DNA of 64,000 nucleotides from an uncultured Flavobacteriaceae bacterium (GCA_947494695.1 CANLWB010000012.1:62001-126000), one strand, 5' to 3'. Positions 1 through 9,017 are shown, counted from the first letter of the stretch. Translations and numbers: made by a program. The notes: generated by a model from the sequence alone, not told the origin.

Positions 1-367
1 TTTCAGAGAGGTTGTTTTCGTCTTGCATTTAAAATATTTTTAGTCGTGTAATGTTACGATAATCCTTATTTTTTAGCAAATTGTTAAACTTCAATTTTTA
101 AATGTTTGCTATAATTTGTACAGAAATTTCTGAATTTATGTGACTTTTTTGCTAAATCAGTGTCTTATAGTGAGATAGGGAATTTTTTTAAGCATATCGC
201 AAAAAAAAACACGATAATTTATGATTTTGGTTTTGTTTTAAGTGATTTTTTTTTAATTTGATACCAATTAATTTACATTTTTCTCTTTAACAAATTAACC
301 TAAACCATTTAAGTTTAATCGCAAACCCTAATGTTATGGCTTAAATGAACCAACCAGATTAATAGCA
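1..367. other. AT-rich upstream region, no gene seen
   Basis: This stretch before the first gene is very AT-rich, with long A and T runs (for example near 202 and 247). No convincing open frame, tRNA or hairpin followed by a T-run was found. It probably holds the promoter of the small gene at 368 and the end of a gene outside the window, but no clear -7 element could be placed. Confidence 0.4.
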
Positions 368-613
368 ATGAAATACAACGTAGAACCGTGCCATGAAACA
401 AAATTAAAAATCGAAAAACTTAATCAAGCCTTATCCCGGAGTTTAAAAACACTGGAATATATTTATATGATTGAGACCGATTACGAAAAAAAGCATCAAA
501 TTAAAGGTTTCGAAGAACTTTTAAACTTTAAAGTTGACATTCAGGAGCATATTATAAGAACTACTGAAAAGATAAATTCCTATAAAATTTCACAAGATAA
601 ATTAGAATCATAG
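368..613 (+). CDS. small hypothetical helical protein (81 aa)
   Basis: I do not recognise this gene. The product is charged, lacks a signal peptide or membrane segment, and looks mostly helical, with many Lys, Glu and Ile residues (for example KLKIEKLNQALSRSLKTLEY near the N-terminus). A short coiled coil or helical bundle is plausible. It stands alone, 92 bp before the YdjM-like gene on the same strand. The start is the first ATG after a stop-rich leader. It could be cytosolic and structural or regulatory, but nothing visible assigns a role. Confidence 0.6.
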   Translation: MKYNVEPCHETKLKIEKLNQALSRSLKTLEYIYMIETDYEKKHQIKGFEELLNFKVDIQEHIIRTTEKINSYKISQDKLES

Positions 614-705
614 CGTTTAATAATATTGAAATAATTTAAACCTTTTCGCATCCATCAAAAAAGTTTAAATCACTTCAGGTATATATTGTATTTTAGTGCG
701 CTATT

Positions 706-1728
706 ATGGATTCATTAACTCAAATTGTTTTAGGAGCTGCTTGCGGTGAAGCTGTTCTGGGAAAGAAAATAGGAAACAAAGCACTGTTGTTTGGGGCCAT
801 TGGTGGTACCATTCCAGATTTGGATGTTTATATTGGTAGCCTGCTTTACAATAATGAGATTGATGCCATGCTCTTTCATCGAGGTTTTATGCATTCCATT
901 GTATTCTCTGTGGTTGCGGCCTTTATTTTGGGATGGCTTACCCATAAACTTTACAACTGGGGAAAGCGTCTTGGGACCACCACGACAAAAGATTGGATCG
1001 GTTTGTTTTTCTGGTCTTTATTTACACATCCCATTTTAGATTGCTTCACACCTTATGGGACACAATTATTTGCACCATTTAGTAATTATCGGGTAGCGTT
1101 TAATAATATTGCGGTGGCCGATCCGGTTTATACACTTCCATTTCTTATTTGTATGATTGTTTTGATGTTTTTTAGAAGGGCATCTAACCGAAGACGATTA
1201 TGGCTGAAATTAGGTGTGGGGATCAGTTCTGTGTATATGATTTTGACTATTATTAATAAGATTTATATCAACGCCTTATTTAAAAAATCGTTAGTAGAGA
1301 ATAATATTAAGTTTAAACGTTACAGTACGCAGCCAGCCATATTAAATAATGTGCTATGGTATGGTATTGTGGAAACAGATTCTCTTTATTTCGTTTCTAA
1401 TTATTCATTACTGGATAGGGAAACCCGATTTTTAAACTTTAGAGCGTTACCTAAAAAACGTGATCTAAGCCCCGATGAATTTAAAGATATTAAAGATTTG
1501 GCATGGTTTAGTAATGAGTATTACAGTGTTTACAAACGTCATGGTAATGAGTATCACTACAACGATTTACGCTATCCTATATTAGATGAAAATGATCCGA
1601 ATTCCTCTGTATTTAGCTTAACACTTTTCAAGGACAACGGACGCTTAAACATAAAACCTTTTGAACCCAAAGTTGATGATGTAGAGCATGTATTCTCGAA
1701 ATTGTGGGAGCGGGTTAAGGGGATTTAG
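706..1728 (+). CDS. YdjM-family membrane-bound metal-dependent hydrolase
   Basis: This is an inner-membrane protein of the YdjM (LexA-binding, inner membrane-associated putative hydrolase) family. The N-terminus MDSLTQIVLGAA is typical, with conserved polar motifs between membrane segments: GTIPDLD near residue 37, FHRGFMHS near 58 and THPILDCFTPYG near 107. The His and Asp residues in these motifs are the likely metal ligands. Roughly four hydrophobic segments fall within the first 190 residues. A soluble C-terminal domain of about 150 residues follows. The true substrate of the family is not established. The stop codon lies 10 bp before a 7-bp repeat array, and the next gene is convergent. 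Confidence 0.85.
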   Translation: MDSLTQIVLGAACGEAVLGKKIGNKALLFGAIGGTIPDLDVYIGSLLYNNEIDAMLFHRGFMHSIVFSVVAAFILGWLTHKLYNWGKRLGTTTTKDWIGLFFWSLFTHPILDCFTPYGTQLFAPFSNYRVAFNNIAVADPVYTLPFLICMIVLMFFRRASNRRRLWLKLGVGISSVYMILTIINKIYINALFKKSLVENNIKFKRYSTQPAILNNVLWYGIVETDSLYFVSNYSLLDRETRFLNFRALPKKRDLSPDEFKDIKDLAWFSNEYYSVYKRHGNEYHYNDLRYPILDENDPNSSVFSLTLFKDNGRLNIKPFEPKVDDVEHVFSKLWERVKGI

Positions 1729-1738
1729 TTTGTTGGTG

Positions 1739-1885
1739 TATTAAGTATTAAGTATTAAGTATTAAGTATTGAGTATTGAGTATTAAGTATTAAGTATTAA
1801 GTATTAAGTATTGAGTATTAAGTATTAAGTATTGAGTATTAGGTATTAGGTATTAAGTATTGAGTATTAGGTATTAGGTATTGAG
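1739..1885. repeat. tandem 7-bp repeat array (21 units of TATTRRG)
   Basis: Twenty-one consecutive heptamers can be read without a slip: mostly TATTAAG, with TATTGAG and TATTAGG variants. Weaker units in the same style (TGTTAAG, TGTTTAG, TGTTGCG) continue to the stop codon and last codons of the minus-strand lyase gene. The array fills the gap between two convergent genes. Related arrays with the same period occur at 6550, 6791 and about 9018. Confidence 0.95.
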
Positions 1886-1909
1886 TCTTAATTCTGAAAT
1901 GTTAAGTGT

Positions 1910-3139
1910 TTAGTGTTGCGTCTTACATCCTAACTCCAAGTCCAAAATATCAAGATTCTCCATACAAGATCGCATCATTTGGTAGGTACGTTCAATATCG
2001 GCATCTAATCCTATGGAAAAACGTATAAGTCCGTCGCTTAAGCCCATGTCTTGTTGTTCTTCCTCTGGAATTTCGGATGATGTGGAGGTTCCAGGTGCGC
2101 TAAACAGCGTTTTGTAAAAACCAAGACTTACCGCCAGGTATCCCAGGTTTTTGCCTTGCATCATTTCCATGAGGTCGTTTGCTTTGTCTAATGAACCGAC
2201 ATCAACAGTGAGCATCCCACCAAAGCCGTATGTTTCATTCATCATGCTTTTAAATAATTCGTGAGACGGATGCGATGTTAGTCCGGGATACACCGTTTTT
2301 AGACCATCCTCTTCAAATTTTTTAGCCAGATACATCGCATTGCGACTATGTTGTTGTATTCTAATGTGCAGTGTTCTCAGGTTTTTTAGTACAGAGGATG
2401 CTCTTAGGCTGTCCATTGTAGACCCCAATAGCATGGATGCACCGTTATTCACATTACGTAAATCATCTATAAACTGTTGCGTTCCGCAAACAACACCGCC
2501 TACGGTGTCACTCGATCCATTAATAAATTTTGTTAAACTGTGTAAAACCACATCGGCGCCCAATATTGCAGGGGAGATGGTTAGTGGTGAGAAGGTATTG
2601 TCTACGACCAATTTTAAGTGGTGTCTTTTAGCAATCTTTGCCAATCCTTTGATATCTGCCACTTCGAGTAACGGATTGCTCACAGATTCGCAATATAATA
2701 CCTTGGTGTCTTTGGTTATCGCGTTTTCAACAGCCTCTAAATTAGTGATATCTACAAACGAGGTATTCACCTGAAACCGGGGCGCGAAATTTTTTAAGAA
2801 AGCGTAAGTACCTCCATAAATCGTTCTGCTGGAAACCACATGATCGCCCGCACCGCATAATTGTAATAATACGGGAGTTATGGCACCCATCCCGGAGGCA
2901 GAAACATTGGCTGTTTCGGTTCCTTCCATGGCCGCTAAAGCTTCTCCTAAATATAAGTTTGAAGGGGAGGAATGACGTGAATACAAATAACAACCATCGG
3001 CATTACCTTCAAAGGTATCAAACATGGTTTTTGCTGAAAGAAAGGTATAGGTAGAAGCATCTGAAATTGAAGGGTTAACCCCGCCAAATTCACCAAAATA
3101 TTGTAAGTCCTGTATGTTGTTTGCTGGTTTAAAGGCCAT
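1910..3139 (-). CDS. PLP-dependent trans-sulfuration enzyme, probable methionine gamma-lyase
   Basis: This is a Cys/Met metabolism PLP enzyme (cystathionine gamma-synthase/lyase superfamily), which works as a cytosolic tetramer. Visible family motifs are YSRHSSPSN near residue 53 (phosphate-binding Tyr-Ser-Arg), ASGMGAI near 81, VVDNTF with Asp180 (pyridine nitrogen contact), and the Schiff-base lysine Lys204 in SLTKFING. Length (409 aa) is normal. Divergent pairing with an Lrp/AsnC regulator 158 bp away suggests amino-acid-responsive catabolism, which favours methionine gamma-lyase over cystathionine gamma-synthase, but sequence alone does not settle the substrate. The last codons overlap a heptamer-like repeat, so the C-terminal residues may have been altered by repeat spread. 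Confidence 0.85.
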   Translation of the reverse strand: MAFKPANNIQDLQYFGEFGGVNPSISDASTYTFLSAKTMFDTFEGNADGCYLYSRHSSPSNLYLGEALAAMEGTETANVSASGMGAITPVLLQLCGAGDHVVSSRTIYGGTYAFLKNFAPRFQVNTSFVDITNLEAVENAITKDTKVLYCESVSNPLLEVADIKGLAKIAKRHHLKLVVDNTFSPLTISPAILGADVVLHSLTKFINGSSDTVGGVVCGTQQFIDDLRNVNNGASMLLGSTMDSLRASSVLKNLRTLHIRIQQHSRNAMYLAKKFEEDGLKTVYPGLTSHPSHELFKSMMNETYGFGGMLTVDVGSLDKANDLMEMMQGKNLGYLAVSLGFYKTLFSAPGTSTSSEIPEEEQQDMGLSDGLIRFSIGLDADIERTYQMMRSCMENLDILDLELGCKTQH

Positions 3140-3172
3140 AGTGTTTATGTTTAGTATATAACAAAAATCATT

Positions 3173-3189
3173 ATTTTTAGATTAAAAAT
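3173..3189. promoter_or_regulatory. inverted repeat in the lyase-lrp divergent region, candidate Lrp operator
   Basis: A perfect 7-3-7 inverted repeat, ATTTTTA-GAT-TAAAAAT, lies 34 bp from the start of the PLP lyase gene and about 110 bp before lrp. Lrp/AsnC sites are typically AT-rich palindromes of about this size. Assignment to the adjacent regulator is inference from position. AT-rich chance palindromes are common in this DNA. Confidence 0.4.
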
Positions 3190-3297
3190 CAATATATATT
3201 CATTTTAAAGGAAAATAAAGCTACAATTATTCAATATTTTAGTTTATATATCTGTGTTTTGTTCGTTTTTACGTATCTTGAAGAAAATTTTTCAAAT

Positions 3298-3777
3298 ATG
3301 GTGCTAGACGATATTGATAAAAGGTTACTAGAGTACCTACAGCATGATAGTAAGCAGACCAATAAAGAGCTGTCTAATAAGCTCAATCTTTCGGTTACCG
3401 CGGTTTATGAGCGTATAAAAAAGTTGGAGCGAGGTGGTTATATTGATAAATATGTAGCGCTGGTAAATAAAGAAAACGTAGACAAAGGTTTTGTTACGTT
3501 TTGTCATGTTAGGTTGTTACAGCATAGTCAGGAGTATGTTATTAAGTTTGAAAAAGAGGTAACCAATTTAAAAGAAGTCTTAGAATGTTATCATATTAGT
3601 GGTGATTACGACTATTTATTAAAAGTACTGGTAAAAGACATGCAGGCGTTTCGTGAGTTTATGGTTAAGAAGTTAACAACCATTAATCATATTGGTAGTA
3701 CGCATAGTATGTTTGTTATTAATGAAGTAAAACACACCACAGCTATAACCATGTCATATGAAAACAACCATATATAA
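3298..3777 (+). CDS. Lrp/AsnC family transcriptional regulator
   Basis: The product (159 aa from the chosen ATG) has an N-terminal winged helix-turn-helix (residues about 4-60; LDDIDKRLLEYLQHDSKQTN and the recognition helix LSVTAVYERIKKLE). A RAM/AsnC effector domain follows, with the CYHISGDYDYLLKV motif. The frame is open from 3259, but the ATG at 3298 gives the canonical family N-terminus, so it is preferred. The gene is divergent from the PLP lyase and likely controls it in response to an amino acid. Its 3' end overlaps the next gene by 20 bp. Confidence 0.9.
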   Translation: MVLDDIDKRLLEYLQHDSKQTNKELSNKLNLSVTAVYERIKKLERGGYIDKYVALVNKENVDKGFVTFCHVRLLQHSQEYVIKFEKEVTNLKEVLECYHISGDYDYLLKVLVKDMQAFREFMVKKLTTINHIGSTHSMFVINEVKHTTAITMSYENNHI

Positions 3778-4384
3778 GGGTATTGAGTTTTTAATCATAT
3801 TTATAATATTTCCCATAAGTTTTACGATCGATTATTCCATAAAACTAAAAATGGTCATTGGTATTGTTGGGTTTTTATATATTATTTTCGTTTTATTAAA
3901 GGTGGAGAAGCTCCCTTTTAAAGTAGCGCCAAATCTTAAATGGCCTATGTTTTGGAAGTATACAATTTTAAAATTGGGTGTTATAGCGTTATTAACTACC
4001 GTGTTTGTTTGGTTAACGCATAGCGAGGCGCTTTTTCATGTCGTATTACATAAACCGAAGCTGTGGGTGGTTATATTATTTGTTTATAGTTTCTTTTCGG
4101 TGTATCCCCAGGAAATTATTTATAGAACCTTTTATTTTGAACGTTATCAGCCCCTTTTTAAGAATGAAAAGCTATTTATTTTTGTAAATGCTATCGTGTT
4201 TTCTCTTGGACACATTTTCTTTAAAAATGCCTTGGTAATACTTCTTACATTTCTGGGAGGGCTTTTATTTTCAATGACTTATAAAAAAACAAAATCGACC
4301 ATTTTGGTATCTATAGAACATGCGATTTACGGGTGTTGGTTATTCACGGTAGGGATGGGTGGGATGCTAGGCTTTCCAGCTTAA
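3758..4384 (+). CDS. CPBP (Rce1/CAAX-like) family intramembrane protease homolog
   Basis: This polytopic membrane protein of 208 aa has about six hydrophobic segments and the CPBP/Abi core. Motif 1 appears as PQEIIYRTFYFERY near residue 116, where the usual EExxxR is QExxxR. Motif 2 is FSLGH near 147. A third His lies in SIEHAIYG near 186. Loss of the first glutamate of motif 1 raises the possibility of weak or absent proteolytic activity. The gene starts inside the end of the Lrp gene in a different frame, suggesting translational coupling. The substrate is unknown. Confidence 0.75.
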   Translation: MKTTIYKGIEFLIIFIIFPISFTIDYSIKLKMVIGIVGFLYIIFVLLKVEKLPFKVAPNLKWPMFWKYTILKLGVIALLTTVFVWLTHSEALFHVVLHKPKLWVVILFVYSFFSVYPQEIIYRTFYFERYQPLFKNEKLFIFVNAIVFSLGHIFFKNALVILLTFLGGLLFSMTYKKTKSTILVSIEHAIYGCWLFTVGMGGMLGFPA

Positions 4385-4484
4385 ACCTCCTGAAATCCTA
4401 ACAAATACATAAAAAGACTACAGAATTAAATCTTTTTCTTATTTTTGGCCAGCTATTTATTAACCATAACAATTTTCTGAAAAC

Positions 4485-5033
4485 ATGAAGAAATTAAGTT
4501 ACATAATCTTGGGCTTTATTATTGGAGCTGTGATTACCTATTATTTTAGTCCTGGAAACCCAGGGGTGGATCCGTCTGAAGCTACTTCAGAACTGGCAGA
4601 AAAAGGCTTTAAACCGAAAAATATTATCTCCATAGAGGAGGCTAAGAAATTAAACAACAACTGGTCACAATACAGATGTAAGGCTGTAGATAGTTGTATA
4701 AAAGTTCAAACCAATGGCCAAAAGGGACATGACAACCGTTGGGCTGAATGGTCTATAAAAGATCTAAGACAATATTTGGCTTACTCCAGGTACGAATCTA
4801 GAAAATTAGGGTATAAAATGACTGGCGTACGTTTTTATTTAGGGGTTTATGGAGATGAAAATGAGCCTGATAATAAAAAGTTAACAACGACCATGTTTAT
4901 GGTACCGAGAGGACATAAGAAAGGCAACCAGAAAGCTAGTATGATTCCTTTTAATTTTGCCGGAGGTGATACAGATATTCCTATTCCTCCTATGAATAAT
5001 AGTTCAGGAGGTTCAGGAGGTTATCCAAACTAA
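4485..5033 (+). CDS. membrane-anchored hypothetical protein with Gly/Ser tail
   Basis: I do not recognise a named family. The product (182 aa) has an N-terminal transmembrane segment (KKLSYIILGFIIGAVITYYF) with no lipobox cysteine, so it is probably anchored with its body outside the inner membrane. The central part is soluble and ends in a flexible glycine- and serine-rich tail (NNSSGGSGGYPN). Two cysteines near residues 65 and 71 could form a disulfide in the periplasm. It is 5 bp upstream of a membrane protein and two genes upstream of a histidine kinase, so the three may form one transcription unit. Confidence 0.6.
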   Translation: MKKLSYIILGFIIGAVITYYFSPGNPGVDPSEATSELAEKGFKPKNIISIEEAKKLNNNWSQYRCKAVDSCIKVQTNGQKGHDNRWAEWSIKDLRQYLAYSRYESRKLGYKMTGVRFYLGVYGDENEPDNKKLTTTMFMVPRGHKKGNQKASMIPFNFAGGDTDIPIPPMNNSSGGSGGYPN

Positions 5034-5038
5034 TAACC

Positions 5039-5761
5039 ATGGATGAGTTTATAAAACAGAACTACGGTTTTATAGCTCATGGAGTAGAATTTTTGGCAGC
5101 TGTAGTAGGTCTAATTTTTTATGAAAAGTATAGATTAACAGCTGTCAAATATTTTATTCTATTTCTAATATATCTTTCCGTCTGTGATTTTATTAACCTC
5201 TATACATTATTTGTAAAACCCGATGAAATTTTAGATTTTCTAGAAGGAACAGTTTTTGAGAAAAATTATTGGTGGGCCACATCTTATTGGAATATTGGGG
5301 CGATCTTATTCTTTTCTTTTTTTTACAATAAAATACTAAAAGGAAATGGATTTAAAAAATTTATTAAAATAAGTACTTATATCTTTTTAATATTTTCATT
5401 GATCTATATTGCATTAAACAAGGAGGAGTTTTTTGTCAGGTTTTTTCCAATAATTAGTATACTTGGAGCGATTATAATATTCCAATGTGCAGTGTTTTAT
5501 TTTATTGAAATATTGCGGAGTGATAAGATATTAACTTTTTACAAATCAATGAATTTTTATATTAGTTTGGCAATATTTATTTGGTGGCTTATTATTACAC
5601 CAATTGTATTTTACGATGTATATTATTCTTATGATATCGAAAAATCTTTTAAAGATTGGGATTTTGTAATATTAAGACGAGAAATTTATTTATTTTCTAA
5701 CATTTTTATGTATTTAACATATACCTTCGCATTAATATGGTGCAAACCGGAGAACGATTAG
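5039..5761 (+). CDS. polytopic membrane protein, possible partner of the following kinase
   Basis: This 240-aa product is strongly hydrophobic, with about seven predicted membrane spans and short polar loops. No enzyme motif is visible. Codon use is markedly AT-rich. The last 25 bp overlap the start of the histidine kinase gene in another frame, a layout that usually means translational coupling. A sensory membrane subunit for the kinase is a reasonable inference; I cannot assign a family. Confidence 0.65.
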   Translation: MDEFIKQNYGFIAHGVEFLAAVVGLIFYEKYRLTAVKYFILFLIYLSVCDFINLYTLFVKPDEILDFLEGTVFEKNYWWATSYWNIGAILFFSFFYNKILKGNGFKKFIKISTYIFLIFSLIYIALNKEEFFVRFFPIISILGAIIIFQCAVFYFIEILRSDKILTFYKSMNFYISLAIFIWWLIITPIVFYDVYYSYDIEKSFKDWDFVILRREIYLFSNIFMYLTYTFALIWCKPEND

Positions 5762-6549
5762 CCAGTACGGCCGCAGAACGCTATTTATTGATTTATATGG
5801 TCGCTGTTTTGGTGATTATAACATCTTTGGTGGTGGTCTTTTTCATTGTATTCCAAAAAAGAAAAAATAAATTACTACTTGAAAGAATAAAGCAACAACA
5901 GGCTTTTGAAGAAGAGATCGCACGGGCGCAAACCGAAATACAAGAACAAACCCTTAAAAATATAGGGTGGGAGCTTCATGATAATGTAGGGCAGTTACTA
6001 TCGTTTGCCAATATGCAATTGAGTATTTTAAAGATGGAAGTGGCAGATAAACTAAAGGAGAAGTTTACAGATACCAGCGATGCCATAAAAAACAGTTTAT
6101 CTGAAGTTCGAGCACTCTCTAAAACCCTAAATAACGAAGTGATTTTGAATATAGGTTTCGAGCAGTCCATTACCAACGAACTAAACCGAATTAAAAAATT
6201 AAAATTTAAGACGGCAGAACTCAGAACCTTTGGAGATAAAATCGACTTTACAAACCTAAAACACGAAATCATTATTTTTAGAATTTTACAGGAGTTTATG
6301 TCGAATTCTGTGAAATATTCGGGAGCGGAAAGTCTAATTGTTACCATAGAATATCTAGACAATCGTTTAAAAATTACTGCTGAAGATGATGGTAAAGGCT
6401 TTGATATGGATAATGTGGAAAAGGGTGCGGGCTTGATTAATATGAAAAGTAGGGCGTCGCTAGTTCATGCCGATATGGAACTGTTCTCTAAGCCTAATGA
6501 AGGAGTGAAGCTGGTTTTGATGTATCCGGTTAATGGGGTGGGGATTTAG
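5737..6549 (+). CDS. NarX/LiaS/DesK-type sensor histidine kinase (HisKA_3)
   Basis: The product (270 aa) has one N-terminal membrane span (residues about 17-39), a coiled-coil linker (about 45-75), a HisKA_3 dimerisation domain with phospho-acceptor His81 in GWELHDNVGQLL, and a HATPase domain with an N-box (FMSNSVKYSG) and G1 box (DDGKGFD). Kinases of this class normally pair with a NarL/LuxR-type regulator encoded next to them. None is present here; the gene is followed directly by a heptamer repeat array and a convergent gene. It is therefore an orphan kinase in this window, or its partner was lost or moved. Confidence 0.9.
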   Translation: MVQTGERLASTAAERYLLIYMVAVLVIITSLVVVFFIVFQKRKNKLLLERIKQQQAFEEEIARAQTEIQEQTLKNIGWELHDNVGQLLSFANMQLSILKMEVADKLKEKFTDTSDAIKNSLSEVRALSKTLNNEVILNIGFEQSITNELNRIKKLKFKTAELRTFGDKIDFTNLKHEIIIFRILQEFMSNSVKYSGAESLIVTIEYLDNRLKITAEDDGKGFDMDNVEKGAGLINMKSRASLVHADMELFSKPNEGVKLVLMYPVNGVGI

Positions 6550-6661
6550 TATGGAGTATTAGGTATGGAGTATTAAGTATGGAGTATTAGGTATTAAGTA
6601 TTAGGTATTAAGTATTAAGTATGGAGTATTAAGTGTTTGGTCTTGAGTATTAAGGTTTTGG
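6550..6661. repeat. tandem 7-bp repeat array (16 units, TATTAAG/TATGGAG type)
   Basis: The array begins on the base after the kinase stop codon and continues for 16 units in one register: TATGGAG, TATTAGG and TATTAAG alternate, with a few degenerate units (TGTTTGG, TCTTGAG, GTTTTGG) near the end. The unit resembles that of the array at 1739. About 130 bp of non-periodic sequence then separates it from a second, different heptamer array. Confidence 0.95.
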
Positions 6662-6790
6662 ATTGACGAAGAATTGGGTATTGAACACTAGAAGTTGCTC
6701 GGACAAGCGCAAAGAGATATTTTAAGGCTGAGACCGGATATTGAGACTGTAACAGATTATTTTGTTTACTTATTGTTAAATGTTTGTTTT

Positions 6791-6839
6791 GAACACAGAA
6801 CACAGAACACAGAACACAGAACACAGAACACTCAGCACT
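6791..6839. repeat. tandem 7-bp repeat array (7 units, GAACACA type)
   Basis: Five perfect GAACACA units are followed by GAACACT and CAGCACT. The array ends 2 bp before the stop codon of the minus-strand aldehyde dehydrogenase. The unit sequence is unlike the TATTAAG type 130 bp away, yet the period is the same. Short open frames across it simply translate the repeat and are not genes. Confidence 0.95.
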
Positions 6840-6841
6840 AA

Positions 6842-8221
6842 TTACGAAAAGTACCTAAACATCTTTTTTAAAAGTTCTAATTTACCTTTATACGGGGCGT
6901 ATCGTACTCCGGGGTCGGCCCAATTCCCACGTTTTGATATGGATTTGTTATGGGAGAATGTGTCAAAACCTGTTTTGCCATGGTAGGCTCCCATACCACT
7001 GGTTCCAATACCTCCAAAGGGTAATCGGTGATTTCCGAAATGGATAAGCAGGTCGTTCACGACTCCACCTCCAAAACTATAGGTTTTAAGGGTACGTTCT
7101 ACGAAGGCTTTATTATTTGAAAAGATATAAAAGGCTAGCGGTTTGCTGTAGTTGCTTATAATGGTTTCTAAATCTTTTTCGGTGTGGTAGCTTAAAATGG
7201 GGAGTATGGGGCCGAAAATCTCATCGCGCATCAGTTTGCTATTGAGGTCAGGGGAATCCACAAGAGTAGGAGCAACGTAGCGGAGGTCGATATCCACTTC
7301 TCCTCCAAATAGTATTTCGGCACCTTCGAGCAGGTCTGCCATTCTCAAAGCATGTTTTTTATTAATAATACGAGGTAAATCTGGAGACATTTTGGGATTG
7401 GTACCATATCTTTTATGGATTTCAGCCTTTAAAAGCTTAACAAATTGATCTTTGATGTTTGATTTTATAATAATGTAATCGGGAGCAATACAAGTTTGTC
7501 CGGCATTTAAAAACTTGCCCCAGGAAATACGTCTGGCGGCGAGTTTTAGGTTAACGGTTTCATCGATAATACAAGGGGATTTTCCTCCAAGTTCGAGTGT
7601 AACGGGGGTTAAATGTTTGGCCGCCGCCTGTGCTACAATGTTACCAACAGGAACACTCCCCGTGAAAAATATATAGTCCCATTTTTGGTCAAGTAATGCT
7701 GTAGCCACATCTACACCACCCTCAACGGATGCAGCCAGGGACGAAGGAAATACCTTTTCAATCATATGAGTTATGAGTTGAGAGGTATGTGTTGTAAGCT
7801 CACTAGGTTTTAAAACCACTGTGTTTCCGGCAGCAATAGCCATAATTAGTGGCTCTATGGACAATAAGAATGGGTAGTTCCAGGGGGCTATAATCAGGAC
7901 GTTTCCGTAAGGCTCTTTATAGATATATTCCCGGGACGGGAATGTGAGAAGGGACGATCTTACCCGTTTGGGCTTGGTCCATTTGTTAAGTTTCTTAATA
8001 ACGAGGTTTAGTTCAGACAGAACCAATCCGAATTCACTAATAAATGTTTCAAATTTAGATTTATTAAAGTCGTGCTTTAGGGCATCATAAATGGCGTGTT
8101 CGTTAGATAAAATTTCATGCCTTAACGTCTTTAAGAGGGATAGTCTGTAAGAGACACTTTTACTGGCCTGAGATTTAAAAAAAGCACGCTGTCTAGCAAC
8201 TATTTCAGGGATGTTATTCAA
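6842..8221 (-). CDS. aldehyde dehydrogenase, ALDH3-like
   Basis: This NAD(P)-dependent enzyme oxidises an aldehyde to its acid. Motifs are PWNYP (Asn115, oxyanion hole), TGSVPVG (cofactor binding), LELGGKSP with general base Glu210, and NAGQTCIAPDY with catalytic Cys244. The short length (459 aa), the C-terminal PFGGIGTSGMGAYHGKTGFD motif and the missing N-terminal extension fit the ALDH3 branch (fatty, aromatic or coniferyl aldehydes). The exact substrate cannot be read. It is 26 bp downstream of the pseudouridine synthase gene on the same strand, so both may share a transcript. Confidence 0.92.
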   Translation of the reverse strand: MNNIPEIVARQRAFFKSQASKSVSYRLSLLKTLRHEILSNEHAIYDALKHDFNKSKFETFISEFGLVLSELNLVIKKLNKWTKPKRVRSSLLTFPSREYIYKEPYGNVLIIAPWNYPFLLSIEPLIMAIAAGNTVVLKPSELTTHTSQLITHMIEKVFPSSLAASVEGGVDVATALLDQKWDYIFFTGSVPVGNIVAQAAAKHLTPVTLELGGKSPCIIDETVNLKLAARRISWGKFLNAGQTCIAPDYIIIKSNIKDQFVKLLKAEIHKRYGTNPKMSPDLPRIINKKHALRMADLLEGAEILFGGEVDIDLRYVAPTLVDSPDLNSKLMRDEIFGPILPILSYHTEKDLETIISNYSKPLAFYIFSNNKAFVERTLKTYSFGGGVVNDLLIHFGNHRLPFGGIGTSGMGAYHGKTGFDTFSHNKSISKRGNWADPGVRYAPYKGKLELLKKMFRYFS

Positions 8222-8247
8222 ATGTGTTTTTTATAAAGATATTTAAA

Positions 8248-8949
8248 TTATGCTAAACAAGCATCCCAAATAACATCTTTTGGAGGTGGAGCTGAGATTT
8301 TAATTGGTTCTTTTTTAACCGGATGGATAAATTCTATAAATCTGGCATGTAAAGAAATACTTCCGTCGTTATTACTTCGGTCGAAGCCATATTTTAAGTC
8401 CCCTTTGATCGGGCTTCCTATATTGGATAATTGTGAGCGTATTTGATGGTGTCTACCGGTTTCCAGGTTAATTTCAAGTAAATAATAACGATCCAGAGCC
8501 TTTAGTAATTTGTAATGAAGCACAGCCTTTTTACTGTCTTTTACTTCCTTAGGATAAGCCGTAGATTTATTGTTTTTCGGATTCTTTTTTAACCAGTTTA
8601 TTAGGGTGCCTTCATGACTTTGAGGTTTGTTTTTTACAACAGCCCAATAGGTTTTTTTGACGTCTTTGGTGAGAAATAATTTGTTTAATCTAGGGAGAGC
8701 CTTACTGGTTTTTGCAAACATTACCAGTCCACTTGTAGGCCTGTCTAAGCGATGCACAACCCCTAAATATACATGTCCCGGCTTATTGTATTTGTCCTTA
8801 ATATACTCCTTCACAACATCACTTAAGGGCTTGTCTCCCGTTTTGTCGCCCTGTACAATATCTCCAGCACGCTTGTTCACCACAATAATATGGTTGTCTT
8901 CGTATAAAACCTGAAGGTTGTTTTTATTGGAAAGAAGTTTTTTATGCAC
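8248..8949 (-). CDS. RluA-family RNA pseudouridine synthase
   Basis: The product (233 aa) isomerises uridine to pseudouridine in rRNA or tRNA. The catalytic motif GVVHRLDRPTSGLVMFAKT carries the essential Asp69, and the family motifs LETGRHHQIR and GDLKYG follow. No S4 domain is present, which is normal for short RluA members. The start codon is GTG. In this lineage the gene often sits beside panB; here a 362-bp stretch of degenerate heptamer repeats separates them. Confidence 0.92.
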   Translation of the reverse strand: MHKKLLSNKNNLQVLYEDNHIIVVNKRAGDIVQGDKTGDKPLSDVVKEYIKDKYNKPGHVYLGVVHRLDRPTSGLVMFAKTSKALPRLNKLFLTKDVKKTYWAVVKNKPQSHEGTLINWLKKNPKNNKSTAYPKEVKDSKKAVLHYKLLKALDRYYLLEINLETGRHHQIRSQLSNIGSPIKGDLKYGFDRSNNDGSISLHARFIEFIHPVKKEPIKISAPPPKDVIWDACLA

Positions 8950-9017
8950 TATTGCTAAATTGGATGTTAGGTGTTTGTATATTTAGACTGTTAGATATTA
9001 GAGCTTAGACTGTGAGG

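Noticed and set aside
6615-6986. Open frames on both strands across the GAACACA array
   Set aside because: Their proteins merely translate the 7-bp repeat (TEHRTQNTEHRT and similar) and overlap the aldehyde dehydrogenase gene.
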